Assembly (NCBI GenBank): GCA_023548195.1
Contig: JAJHZJ010000401.1
Span: 434,001 to 498,000 of the forward strand
Length of the DNA: 64,000 nucleotides
From: Bettongia penicillata ogilbyi
Lineage: Eukaryota; Chordata; Mammalia; Diprotodontia; Potoroidae
Reading direction: 5' to 3'
Below the pieces are notes generated by a model. The model did not search any database. It was not told the origin of the DNA and saw nothing but the letters and a program-made list of their open reading frames with translations. This document shows, one piece after another, positions 1 to 10,554 of this stretch (the stretch's first letter is position 1; every line of letters begins with the position of its first letter). The translations under genes were made by a program, and so were the position numbers.

Positions 1-283
1 GCCAAACAAACACTTCCAGTCAGTAAGTCCCAAAGTAAAACCTCACTCTTATAGTATATGTACACTTTTCAGAGCCAGAGGGCATGGCTCTCTGATTTAA
101 TGCCTCAGTAAAAAAAAAAAAAATGTCCTTGGGATCCATCTAATAAACAATTCCCTAATCAAACTTCCCTCAGTGGACAGGCCCATCAATGTGTGGGGAA
201 GATGTTCTTCAATCACATTTTTCAATCAAAGGCACTTTAAGTTAAAAAAAAAACAGCAATGCTCAGCTTTATACCACATGACA
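1..283 (-). mobile_element. LTR fragment, antisense, cut by the window edge
   Basis: On the minus strand this stretch matches the LTR family seen in full at 42700-44659 and 16833-17437. Shared blocks are the 'aacacttccagt.agtaag' block at 10-30, the 'gtacacttttcagagccagagg' block near 59-80 and the terminal 'acatgaca' near 276-283. The left part of the LTR lies outside the window, so solo status cannot be judged. The sequence right of 283 reads as L2, which suggests insertion into an L2 relic. The match is by eye and indels are common. Confidence 0.6.
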
Positions 284-560
284 GCTAGTTTGATATGTTC
301 AATAGGCAGCTGGCTTTGTGAGACTGAAAATTAAGAAAGATGTTAGGATCATATAAATAGATCTGAGATTCATAGAGAAAATGATTGAACCTACTGGATC
401 TCATGAAATCACCAAGTGAAAGAGCCTAGAGGGAAAAGAGAACTGGAGCCTTGAGGGAAGCCTATAGTTATTAGACATGCCCTACATGATGAAGATCCAG
501 CAAAAGAGATCGAGAAGAGCAATTCTCAGTGGACAATGAGATATTTGTAAGGTTGGAGTC
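284..560 (-). mobile_element. L2 LINE fragment (RT region), antisense
   Basis: The reverse complement contains a run resembling the L2 reverse-transcriptase region: a 'cctcaaggctccagttctctttt' type segment, then 'ctttcacttggtgatttcatgagatcc', then an 'agtctcacaaagccagctgcc' segment, in the order expected for L2. No frame is open. L2 is an ancient mammalian LINE that was inactive before most L1 seen here. The assignment rests on recalled L2 features and not on an alignment. Confidence 0.5.
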
Positions 561-792
561 TAATTAGATAGCTGGAAAGTAAACTGAACCTGAAGAACAG
601 ACTTAAATATAATGGGTGAATGAGGCAAACATCAGTGCCAGGGGAGGAGGAAGAATGGTATTTCACAATAAAAAGAGCTCCATTTCTAGGCTGGCATAGC
701 AGCCATGAATGAAACTAAGCAGCATTAGGAAAACAATGCACAATGACAACAATAGTAAAGTCAACATAAAGAAAATGTAAAACACCCTTCCC

Positions 793-1440
793 TTGAGTAT
801 GCCAACCATTATTCATACAGGACCATTAAGATTCTGTATTCAAAACTTTTTGCTGGCCCTTACTTTCATCACCTGTACATATCTTTTAAAAAATGTTAAT
901 CAATCAGGTTCCCATGTATTCACATCAATTTCTTTATACCACCTCCTCTTTTTCTCTGTTGAATTTTTCTTTCTCTGTCTCTTCAGTTACGTTCTGGAGA
1001 GTTTCCATCCCTCCTACATTGATTTGCCCTTTAGAATTTTAGTCCACAAAGTCCTACTCATCCTTTTGCTGAAGCTTTTCAAAGGTGCTCTATCTAAATC
1101 TCAGGATCATGTCAGACTTTATGACTGTTTATGTTCTCCTTCCCTAATACTATTTATAAAATGGAATGGTCCCTTCCCCCTCAAAGTTCCAAAAATTTTG
1201 ACCCCAGTAGCCAGCTTTGTACTTATAGTGTCCATTAGGACTCAAGATTTTGGTGAGAAATTAGTAATTTCAACAGACTTGGCTGCTTCTTACATAACAA
1301 AGAAGGAACTATCTGTTCCTATCAGCAAAGTACTCTATGCCAGAATCAGTGAATTTACTTTAAGGGAAAACTCAAGCTTTTCAGAAAGCATATTCTCAGA
1401 CCTAACTAATGCTTGGAGCTTTTGGAGAACCTCTAAATAG
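793..1440 (+). CDS. Unrecognised 215-codon open frame, probably not a gene
   Basis: The frame starts at the ATG at 793 and ends in TAG at 1438-1440. The predicted protein is hydrophobic and phenylalanine/leucine/serine rich in its first 110 residues, then more polar. It could contain membrane segments around residues 15-35 and 45-70. I recognise no domain, and there is no convincing Kozak context, splice-site pattern or neighbouring exon. The length is unusual for random AT-rich sequence, but the flanks are L2 and older repeats, so this could be an unlabelled repeat. An old retrocopy or a chance frame are the main alternatives. Confidence 0.15.
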   Translation: MSMPTIIHTGPLRFCIQNFLLALTFITCTYLLKNVNQSGSHVFTSISLYHLLFFSVEFFFLCLFSYVLESFHPSYIDLPFRILVHKVLLILLLKLFKGALSKSQDHVRLYDCLCSPSLILFIKWNGPFPLKVPKILTPVASFVLIVSIRTQDFGEKLVISTDLAASYITKKELSVPISKVLYARISEFTLRENSSFSESIFSDLTNAWSFWRTSK

Positions 1441-2290
1441 CTTAAAAAATTAAGCTAAATTCCTCTCACAGAATATCATACGCAATTAACAAGGTTATTG
1501 GTCCTTCAAACATGGGGGGAGCCTAGCAGTACAAGCAATTTTTTTTTAGTCTTCCCTTTCTTTTCTTTCTCTATTTTGATAATGATAAAAATTGTTCACA
1601 TTTAATTATTTTTTTTCTTTCCAACCCTTGGGATGAAATATATCTCAAGCATGCATATACCCTTGTATTTAATTATTTTATGAATTTCATGTTTAGTGTA
1701 CCTTATCTGATACTAAAGATTGTGAACATGAATTCCAATCCAAGGACATACTGAGTTCATCACATCTGATAACTCTACTCCTCTTATATCAAATAAATAT
1801 GAGATATAAATATCCTTGAATTAAAAATGTGGGGAGACACAAAAAACCTTTTCCTTTTGCATTAAGCTGAAAAATTCCTCTTGAACTTCTACCTTTTGTA
1901 TCTAGTTCTACTTTCAAGTGACAAGTAAAATAAATCCAATCTTCTTTATGAGACGTTTAAACTCTTAAATATAGCTATTATGTCCCACTGAAATCTACTT
2001 TTCTCTGGTTCCTTCAACTGAAATTTTATGACATGATTTCCATTCCCTCAATATCTTTATTGCCCTTCCTTCGATATACTCCAGTTACTCAAAGTCTTTC
2101 CTAATATGTGATGAAGAGATGTGATCTCACACAGCAAAGCAGAGTTATCATCTCTCTTGTTCTAGACAAGATGATCCTTCATTTTATGCACTCTAAATTT
2201 TGGTTCCCATGTCACACAAGTAATTCCTATTGAAATTGTATTCCATTAAAACCCTTAGTTATTTTTAAGGAACACATGCAAACTCCTTTG
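1441..2290. repeat. AT-rich stretch containing an ancient amniote-type repeat
   Basis: No gene is visible. From about 1950 to 2270 the order of short phrases ('ttgcccttccttcgatatactccag', then 'gagttatcatctctcttgttctagacaagatgatcc', then 'gttcccatgtcacac') resembles an old interspersed repeat that recurs in amniote genomes. I cannot name its class with certainty. The rest is AT-rich with T tracts near 1530-1620. Confidence 0.35.
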
Positions 2291-2299
2291 ACATTTAAA

Positions 2300-2825
2300 T
2301 CTCTTTAACAACCTGGTCTCTACTACTTTCTTATGCAATACTCCTCTTCGTATTCTCAATGGTTTATCCCAAACTTGATACCTGCTTACTCTTTCTCACA
2401 CACCTGATACTCAATACCCCCAAAAAACTGTCTGTTTTTGCATTGGTTTCCCCTCTTATCTTCAATACTTTCTTTTCTCTCATGTTTGTAAACCCTGAAC
2501 TTTTTCAAGATTCCTCTCAAGCACTGAATTCTATGGGAGGTCGTTCCTGAGCACTCCACATCCAGCTGCTAGAGAATTTTCCTTGCAACATTACCACATA
2601 TCTGTTTTATAAATACTTTATGTATACATATGTGTATCTATGCATACATACATATATACTTGTTTGTATGGCTATAGAGATGTCTGTATATAAATTTAGA
2701 TATAGATAAAATTTATCCATCAAAATATAAGTTCCTTGAGAGCAGGCACAGCATTTTCTTCTATCTATTGTCCCATTAATTAGTGTATTGTGTGGCACAT
2801 AGAAGGTACTATCTAAATATTTGTC
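2300..2825 (+). mobile_element. L2 LINE 3' end fragment
   Basis: The segment follows the usual L2 tail. A 'ctggtctctactac' region leads into a pyrimidine-rich stretch and ends with 'aagttccttgagagcaggcaca' (2730-2751) and 'ggcacatagaaggtac' (2794-2809), which are typical of the L2 3' UTR. A 63-codon frame inside (2359-2550) is incidental. A tata/tgta-rich stretch at 2620-2700 looks like local slippage. Confidence 0.55.
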
Positions 2826-3503
2826 CTGTACCAGCATAGACCTCACCATAGCAAAGCTGAGCAGGAACCACAGGTGATCTGAAGCAGCAGCAGCACTGCA
2901 GATTCTCAAACATATCAACCCAGGATGGAAGTTGAGTTGAAATAAGTGAGAGAGAAGCACAGCATCCCAGGTAACAGCCCCAGAACTTCTTAGATTATCA
3001 ATCCAGAGTAAAGGTCTGCAAGTCACCTACTTGAACTTCTGGGAACCAAGATGGTGGAGTGATCTGTAAATGCTCTACCACTCTCCTTGTTGACATTGAA
3101 AAACCCAGAGAAACCTAGAGGAAGAATCCTGGAACAGTGGGATCAGTTGAAGGAGTACATAGTCTCTTAGGCTAGGAAAATTGCAGAGGGGCATCCCACT
3201 TGCTATGGCTGAAGGAGACCAGTGCAGGATCAGAGCTATCCCAGACTGCCATACCTCAGTGAAGTGGAAGGAAATCTTGAACCCCATGGGGGTGGAGCCA
3301 GTAAGCCCCAACACCAGGAACTCAGGCATGCCTCAGCACAACCAAGGGAATCAGGAAGACACTAGCACAGATGGAGTTCACCAACCAATGAGCCTGCCTG
3401 TGTTGTAGCTTAGGAAAGCAGACTTTCTGGTGCCAGACCACCCCTACCCACACTTCATCCAGCAAGTTCCAGGATAACTCTGGGGAAACTCAGAAAGACT
3501 TCA
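2826..3503 (+). mobile_element. L1 5' UTR fragment, sense
   Basis: The reverse complement of 54100-54840 (the 5' UTR of the large antisense L1) matches this stretch in order. Matching blocks are 'gtaccagcatagacctcaccatagcaaag', the CAG-rich 'gaagcagcagcagcactgcaga' and 'cacctacttgaacttctgggaaccaagatgg'. It ends inside the 5' UTR, at 'gggaaactcagaaagac', where H1 begins. No ORF1 or ORF2 from this L1 is found beyond H1. The ATGs here give only short frames on both strands. Confidence 0.65.
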
Positions 3504-4085
3504 GTTGTTTTTCCAATGAGATATTTCACATTATCTTCCATTTTTTCATTCTTTTGGTTTTGTTTTGTGATTTCTTGGTTTCTCAGAAAGTCATTAGACT
3601 CCATTCTAATTTTGGGAGAACCATTTTCTTCAGTGACCTATTGAAACTCTTTTTCCATTTGGCTAATTCTGCTTTTGAAACATTCTTCTCCTCATTGGTT
3701 TTTTGAACCTCTTTTGCCAATTGAGTGAGCCTATTTTTTAAGGTGTTATTTTCTTCAGCATTTTTTCTGGGTCTCTTTTACCAAGGTGTTGACCTGCTTT
3801 TCATGCTTTTCTTCCATCTCTCTCATTTCTCTTCCCAGTTTTTCCTCCACCTGTCTAACTTGATTTTCAAAATCTTTTTTGAGCTCTTCCATCCCCGGTA
3901 CATGATGGACCTTTGGTGCTTGTTTTTCAGGGCTCTCTGGAATGTTAATGTCCTCCACTGCATTACTATGTGGCTTCCACTGCTGCACAATTTGTGAAGA
4001 GTTCTTTTTACAAGTAATTTATGGGCTGTGTGTTCGGAGCTAGCATATGTGAATCTTTCTACTCTGCCATCTTGACTCCTCCCCC
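3501..4085 (-). mobile_element. H1 HAL1, inverted 5' segment
   Basis: Read on the minus strand, this begins at the HAL1 5' terminus (near 4085, with the 'caagatggcagagtag' head) and runs through about 190 bp of 5' UTR. It then jumps straight into ORF1 at the 'ATGGAAGAGCTCAAA' point (about 3900) and runs to the 'AACAACTG' point at 3501. No 3' UTR or poly(A) lies to the left. Directly to the right (4086) the same family continues in sense orientation from mid ORF1. That inverted-5', direct-3' layout is what twin-primed reverse transcription leaves. The two arms overlap by roughly 200 bp of ORF1. Confidence 0.6.
3755..3988 (-). pseudogene. 5' UTR-ORF1 fusion frame in H1
   Basis: A 77-codon frame starts in what is normally HAL1 5' UTR and passes in frame into the ORF1 coiled coil. 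The ORF1 part begins at 'MEELKKDFENQVRQVEEK' and ends at a frameshift near 'VKETQKKC'. About 500 bp (the rest of the 5' UTR and the ORF1 N terminus) is missing at the junction near 3897. The deletion could have arisen in the RNA, during reverse transcription, or later. The product would lack the RNA-binding domains, so function is unlikely. Confidence 0.4.
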
Positions 4086-6131
4086 AGAAGGAGGCTTTAA
4101 AAAGCAGAATTAGTTAAATGGAAAAGAAGGTTCAAAAACTCACTGAAGAAAATAGTTCTGTAAAACAGAGACAGGAGCTCAGAAAATCTAATGACTATTA
4201 GATAAACCAAGTCAAAAAGCAAAGCCAAAAGATTGAAAAAATATGAGATTATGTAAAATATCTCATTGGAAAAACAACTGACTTGGATAATAGATCCAGG
4301 AGAGACAATTTAAAAATTATGGGACTACCTGAAAGCCATGATCAAAAAAAGAGCCTAGACATTATCTTTCATGAAAGTATCAAGGAAAACTGTCCTGACA
4401 TTCTAGAGTCAGAGGACAAATAGACATTGAAAGAATCTCCCAATCACCTACTGAAAGAGGCCTGAAAAGAGAAACTTCTAGGAATAGCGTGACCAAATTT
4501 CAGAGCACCTAGGTCAAGGAGAAAATACTGAAAGCAGTTAGAAAGAAACAATTTGAGTATTGTGGAAATACAATCAAGATAACACAAGATCTGGCAGCTT
4601 CTACATTAAGAAATAGAAGGGCTTGGAATAGAACATTCCAGAAGTCAAAGAAACCAGGATTAAAACCAAGAATCACCTACCCAGGAAAACTGAGTATAAT
4701 ACTTCACGGAAATAAATGGTCATTCAATCATATAGAGGACTTTCAAGCATTCTTGATGAAAAGACCAGAACTGAATAGAAAATTTTACTCTCAAACATAA
4801 CAATCAAGAGAAGCATGAAAAGGTAAACAGGAAAGAGAATTCATAAAGGACTTTTTTTTTTGAAATAAAAAATTTTATTTATTTATTTATTTATTTAACT
4901 TTTTGCATTCATTTTCACAAAATTTTGGGTTCCAAATTTTCTCCCCTTTTATTCCCTCCCCCCACTGCAATACACCGAGCAATCTAATTTTCCCTATCAC
5001 AAATCTGCCCTCTCTTCTATCATCCCTCCCTTCGCTTATCCCCATCTTCTCTTTTGTCCTATAGGGCCAGATGACTTTCTATTCCTCATTAACCATATGT
5101 CTTATTTCCTAGTAGCAACAACAATACTAAACAGTTGTTCCTAAAACTTTGAGTTCCAAATTCTCCCCATTCCTCCCTCCTCACCCATTCCCTTTCGGAA
5201 GGCAGGCAATTTAATATAGGCCCTATCTGTGTAGTTTTGCAAATGACTTCCATAATAGTCGTGTTGTGTAAGACTAACTGAATTACCCCCCATCCTATCC
5301 TGCCCCTCATTGTTTCTATTCTGTCCTTTGATCCTGTCCCTCCCCGAGTGTTGACTTCAAATTGCTCCCTCCTCCCTTTGCCCTCCCTTCCATCATCCCC
5401 CCACCCTGCTTATCTCCTTCTCCCCCACTTTCCTGTATTGTAAGATAGGTTTTCATACCAAAATGAGTGTGCATTTTACTCCTTAATTTAGTCGAGGGTA
5501 AACTTCTTGTTTTGTTTTTCTCAGCTCTCCTCTTTTTCCCTCCACTAAAAAGTCTCCTGCTTGCCTCTTGAATGAGGGATAATTTACCCCATTCCATTTC
5601 ACCCTCTTTCCTCCCACTACATTTCTCTCTCCCCGTTTACCTTAATTTCTTTTAAGATATGGTCCCATCCTATTCAATTCACTCTGTGCTCTCTGTCTCT
5701 GTATGTGCGTGCATAAGTGTATCTGTGTGTGTGCATGCGTGTATGTGTGTGTGTGTGTATATGTGTGTGTGTGGTTCCACCAACTACCCAGAAACTGAAC
5801 AGTTTTAAGAGTTACAAATATTGTCTTTCCATGTAGGAATGTAAACAGTTCACCTTTGGTAAGTCCCTTATGACTTCTCTTTGCTGTTTACTTTTTCATG
5901 CTTCTTCTCCTTCTTGTGTTTGGAAGTCAAATTTTCTTTTCAGCTCTGGTCTTTTCATCAGGAATGCTTGAACATCCTCTGATGCATTGAAAGATCATAA
6001 TTTCCCCTGAAGTATTATATTCAGTTTTGCTGGGTAGTTGATTCTTGGTTTGAGTCCTAGTTCCTTTGACTTCTGGAATATCCTATTCCACGCCCTTCGA
6101 TCCCTTAATGTAGAAGCTGCTAGATCTTGAG

Positions 6132-6992
6132 TTATCCTGATTTTATTTCCACAATACTAGAATTCTTTCTAGCTGCTTGCAAGATTTTCTCCTTGACCTG
6201 GGAGTTCTGGAATTTGACCACAATGTTCCTAGGAGTTTCTCTTTTTGGATTTCTTTCAGGTGGTGACCGATGGATTCTTTCAATACTTATTTTGCCCTCT
6301 GGTTCTAGAATGTCAGGGCAGTTTTCCTCGATAATTTCATGGAAGATGATGATATGTAGGCTCTTTTTTTGATCATGACTTTCAGGTAGTCCCATAATTT
6401 TTAAATTGTCTCTCCTGGATCTATTTTCCAGGTCAGTTGTTTTTCCCATGACATATTTCACATCCTCTTCCATTTTTTCATTCTTTTGGTTTTGTTTTGT
6501 GATTTCTTGGTTTCTCAGAAAGTCATTAGACTCCATCTGTTCCATTCTAATTTTGAGAGAACTATTATCTTCAGTGAGCTTTTGAATCTCTTTTTTCATT
6601 TGGCTAGTTCTGCTTTTGAAAGCATTCTTCTCCTCATTAGCTTTTTGAACCTCTTTTGCCAATTGAGTGAGCCTATTTTTCAAGGTGTTATTTTCTTCAG
6701 CATTTTTTTGGGTCTCCTTCCGTTTTTCATACTTTTCTTGCATCTCTCTCATTTCTCTTCCCAGTTTTTCATCCACCTGTCTAACTTGATTTTCAAAGTC
6801 CTTTTTGAGCTCTTCCATGGCCTGAGCCCACTGGACATCCACCTGGGATATTTGGGATACAGAGACCCCTCCCTCCACATCTTTCCCTGATGGTAAGAAT
6901 ATTTCCTCGTCATCAGAATTGAAAGGCGGGAACATTTGCACCCGCTCAAAGAAGCTCTCTATAGTCTTATTTTTCTTCCCTTTTCTGGGCAT
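6132..6992 (-). pseudogene. H2 ORF1p-like, 286 codons, frameshifted near the C terminus
   Basis: L1-type ORF1 protein, an RNA-binding trimeric chaperone that packages element RNA. The start is the ATG at 6992 in an 'aaaATGCCCAGAAAAGG' context shared with H4, H5 and H7. Residues 1-20 are basic ('MPRKGKKNKT'). Residues about 60-165 form a coiled coil rich in E/K/L/Q heptads. An RRM-like part begins near 'NRSRRDNLKIMGLPESH' (about 190-207), and a C-terminal-domain part includes 'RSPPERNPKRETPRNIVVKF'. A small deletion in the 'RKKQFQYCGN' region shifts the frame, so the last 80 or so residues lie in another frame (about 6131-5940). A full family member here is about 366 codons. Probably non-functional, though the N-terminal 275 residues look intact. 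Confidence 0.75.
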
Positions 6993-7160
6993 TTTCCCAG
7001 CCAGTTACTTGACTTCTGAGATTCCTGTCCACCCCTGCCTAGATCCGCCCAACTAGTTCTTGGGGTCTGAGATTCAAATGGGCTATCCGAGGCGGTTGTG
7101 AGTGCTATTCAATGTGAACTTAAGTTCTGGTGCTGGGGTGGGGGCAGGGCCGCCTCCCAG

Positions 7161-7260
7161 GCTCAGTTCCCTCAGGGGCTTTATGCAGAGACATTCAGTA
7201 ATGGAGCGGGTGGGGTCAGGGCCATCTCCTAGGCTCAGTTCCCTCAGGGGGTTTATGCAG
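7161..7260 (-). repeat. 72-bp tandem unit in the H2 5' UTR
   Basis: The block 'ctcagttccctcaggg..tttatgcag' starts at 7162 and again at 7234, a period of 72 bp. H7 shows the same doubling, while H3, H4 and H5 have one copy. Duplicated 5' UTR units recall the promoter monomers of rodent L1, but only two copies are present. Confidence 0.7.
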
Positions 7261-7748
7261 AGCCCTGAGCTTCTGCCTGCTGTTCGGGGAGTCCTGGGCC
7301 ACCACAGCTGCCTCTGCCGCTGCTCCTGCCTCTGCCTCCGCCGCTTCCTGCCCCTACCTCTGCCGCTGCCTCAGCTGTTCCTTCCCAGGCTTCTTCCCGA
7401 GGGGCCCCGAGCCTCAGAGACACCCTGCTCCCCTCTCAGCCAGCCCAGATGTCTCTCTCACTGACCTGTAGCATCTGTGGGCGGAGGGACCTTCCCGGCC
7501 GCCAGAGTTTCTCTCCCTGAAGCCTGCTCAGATCTTTTCCTCTGGGGCCATGGCCCGGGCAGCTCAGGGGTGGATTCTGCTTTCTGGGGTGCGATGGACC
7601 CTGGGGACGGCTCTCCAGGGCTCTCTGGGATAGAAATCCCTTCCACTGTGTTTCTGTGCACCTTGCAGTGATCCAGAATTTGTGGGGAGTTCTTCTTACA
7701 GGAAATTTATGGGCTGTGGGTTCGGAGCTAGCATACTTGAGTCTTTCT

Positions 7749-7761
7749 ACTCCGCCATCTT
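7749..7761 (-). promoter_or_regulatory. YY1-like site at the H2 5' end
   Basis: On the element strand the sequence reads 'AAGATGGCGGAGT', about 20 bp from the 5' terminus. Human L1 carries a YY1 site with an AAGATGGC core at a similar position, where it helps set the transcription start. H2 has the best match of the copies here (an intact GGCGG). Binding itself is inferred. Confidence 0.5.
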
Positions 7762-8728
7762 GACTCCACCCCCACCCCCATAAAGGACTTTCTAAAGTTG
7801 AACTGTTTACATTCCCACATGGAAAGATAATATTTGTAACTCTTGAGACTTTTCTCAGTATTGGGGCAGGTGGAGAAATTACACACATACACACACACAC
7901 ACACAGAGTACAGGTTGAGTTAAATTAGAAGAGATATCCATAAAAAAATGAAATTAAGACATGGGAGAGGGGAAAATATTGGGAGGAGAAAGGGAGAAAT
8001 GGAATGGGGCAGGTTATCACTCCTAAAAGTGATTAGAAAAATCTTGTTCAATGGAAGAGAAAAGGGAAGAGGTAAGAAAGGAAAAGTGAAGCTTTCTTTC
8101 TTCACATATGGCTTAAGGAGGGAATACCATACTCACTAAATTTGGCATGACAATCTGTCTTACACTACAGGAAAGTAGGGGAAAAGGAGACAAGTGGGAT
8201 GAGGAGGATGATAGAAAGGAAGGCAAATAGGAGAAGAGAGTAACTAGAAATCAACACTTTTGGGAAGGGACAAGGTCAAATTAGAGAATAGAAAAAAAGG
8301 GAGGGAGAGGATAGGCTGGAGGGCAATATTCTTAGTCTTACATAACATTATTATTATGGAATTCTTTTGCATAACAACACATATATAGCTTGTATTGAAT
8401 TGCTGCAATTCTCAGTGGGAATAGGTAAGGAGGGAGGGAGCTAGAGAAGTTGGAATTCAAAGTATTAGAAACAAATGTTGAGAATTATTATTGCATATAA
8501 CTGGGAAATTAGAAACACAGATAATGGGATATTGAAATTTGTCTTGCCCTACAAGAGAGAGGATGGGGTAAGGGAAGGGTGGGGTGTGATAGAAGGGATG
8601 ATTGAGGGAAAGGGTAATCAGAATGAAAGGTATTATGGGCTTGGGGGAGGGGAGAGATGGGGAGACAAATTGGAACTCAAAATTTTGCAGAAATGAATAT
8701 TGAAATATAAAAATAAATAAACAAATGC

Positions 8729-10554
8729 TAAAATTTTTCTTGACATATAATTGAGGAAAATAAAACACTATTTAGGAAAAGAATTTAGACAAAGAGGATT
8801 TTTGAGAACCTTTGATTGCCATCTTCACAGCCAAGTTATAGGTATGTTTTGTAAAAGTAAGAAAAATTCAATAGTATGAGCAATAGGTCTTTATTGCTAT
8901 GATCTTTCTTGCAATTGAAACGTTATAAATAATTATGACTGTTTTCTTATTTATATAGCTAGTAACTTTGATATTTACTTATAGCTAGGAGACTCTGGTT
9001 TCATATAGATGCATGTCTATATATACGCACATATATATATATGTATATATATACATATAATAAATATATGTGTGCATATGAGAGATATCAAGAGACAGAG
9101 ACATAAACAACTCTTTATGCAAAAAAGAAGTTTCTCCAGTATATAAACTATGAACATTTTTGAAATTTGGTGATGACATAGAAAGCTTATTTCTCATTGT
9201 TTTTGATAACACAATGTGAGGATATACCAAATATATTAGGTTACAGAATCAACAACCAAATTAACTGCATATGTTAGAACAGTAGGACAGGAGTGAAGAG
9301 AAATTTTATAGGAATAAACATAAATTATTGTACTGAAGTCTATTTTTTTAAATTATTCTTCATAAGTTCAGAAAGATCTTACAAAAGATAGTTGAAAGGA
9401 AAAACAAATTTGAAATTTTAGTTGACTGTGACCTCAGTGTGAATCAACAGTGATATAACTGCCAGAAATGTTAATACATACTTATACTGCACCAATAATG
9501 GTAATATAATTTGAAATAAGGAAATTGATAATAATAGCAGACATTTACATTGCACTTCAAGACTTATGATCTGTTCAGTGAAAACATATCACTCATTGAA
9601 TATTTGAAAGGATAACAAATTGAATAAGAATTAGATCTATCCTTCTAGATGGCAGAACAGAATTAACTGTTTTGTTAAATAGTGAATTTTCCTTTAGTAA
9701 AAGCAACAGATTATTAACTACTTGTTAGGAATGGTGTGGAAGTTATGAATTAAGAAATGGGATCCACTTATCTTACAGATCTCTTCAATATAAAAATGCT
9801 TAGTGGAATGAAAGAAAAGAAGGCTTCTACTCTTCCATTTTAGCCCAGAGTAACAGGAATATCTATGTAAGGGTAGTAACTTTTTCTCAAGGTCCAATAA
9901 AATAAAATCTTAGAAACAATCTAGGCAAGCAGTTCTTAATCTTTATCTCCTTCATTTTTGGTTCTGTATCAGCTCAGGTCTTGAAATATATGAGGTGCTT
10001 AAAAATATTATTGAATGAATGAATGAATGAGGGCCAAATGGTTACTGAATCAAGATCACAGTGGGAGTATGTATCAGTCAAGAAACATTTATTCACAAAC
10101 TGAAGGTAAACCAGTCTTGACTGAGGTCATCATGTATAAACAATGATGTCTTTCACATCTGAAAGGTCAGCAATAATTTCTCTCCTTATTCAAGGCATAA
10201 GATCACTATTCTGTTAGAGAACAATAAAATGAGACCTTGCCTTTAAGATCACAACCTTAATATAAAGATTATGCAGAAACAATATGGATGCACAGTATGG
10301 CAGGAGTCACACCTGTTTTATATAAACTGGGTTCATCCTTTAAGGGGTTTGTGAAACTGGTTTCCTTTTCACCAAAAACATAAAAAAGTACAGTCTATGA
10401 GGAGTTTGTGTCAGAGGTTTAGCTAGAGCTCCTACTACCCTGCAGGTAACATATTTCCAACCCAACTGCCTTATTTACATGGTGAATGCAGAATCATAAA
10501 GAAGCAGACTTTTAATCTGAATTATTATATTTTTTTAACTTTAGGAATTTCATC
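8729..10554. other. AT-rich stretch without a recognised gene
   Basis: Nothing coding is supported. A TA/TG-rich microsatellite lies near 9010-9075. At 9985-10030 a tail ending in a short GAAT run resembles an L2 or MIR 3' end. A short 'aagaaacatttattcacaaac' block (10079-10100) hints at another old repeat. The rest looks like non-repetitive intergenic DNA. Confidence 0.5.

Larger units (their letters stand above)
4855..7778 (-). mobile_element. H2 HAL1, full length, antisense
   Basis: This is a complete ORF2-less element of about 2.9 kb. Its poly(T)/TTTA tail lies at 4852-4895 and its 5' head 'caagatggcggagtag' near 7744-7762. It is flanked by the duplication 'ataaaggacttt' (4843-4854 and 7780-7791), which splits H1. 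The order from the 5' end is 5' UTR (7778-6993), ORF1 (from 6992), then 3' UTR with a TG/CA tract (5700-5775) and purine blocks. The 5' UTR holds two copies of a 72-bp unit. There is no room for ORF2. The clean duplication and long frame make it one of the youngest copies. Confidence 0.85.
4086..8728 (+). mobile_element. H1 HAL1, direct 3' segment, split by H2
   Basis: Sense HAL1 occupies 4086-4854 and 7792-8728. The first part is decayed ORF1 from the end of the coiled coil to the C terminus (stop near 4799). After H2 is removed, '..cataaaggacttt' at 4842-4854 joins '..ctaaagttgaactg' at 7792, the same order as in H5 and H7. The second part is the 3' UTR: a CA tract at 7884-7904, purine-rich blocks, and an AATAAA-bearing tail near 8710-8728. 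A tail-like A-rich copy at 8725-8770 suggests a partial 3' duplication. Many stops show that it is old. Confidence 0.7.

Noticed and set aside
3181..3408. 75-codon frame in the L1 5' UTR fragment
   Set aside because: No equivalent is open in the 5' UTR of the large L1, and an overlapping minus-strand frame is equally long.
6486..6890. 134-codon plus-strand frame rich in F, L and S, and the similar frame at 55740-56132 on the minus strand
   Set aside because: Both are the opposite strand of the HAL1 ORF1 coiled coil. The same peptide pattern recurs wherever ORF1 is preserved, so it is a codon shadow.
7102..7900. Several GC-rich frames of 60-155 codons around 7102-7900
   Set aside because: They lie in the H2 5' UTR and its flank, overlap each other on both strands, and have no conserved counterpart in H5 or H7.
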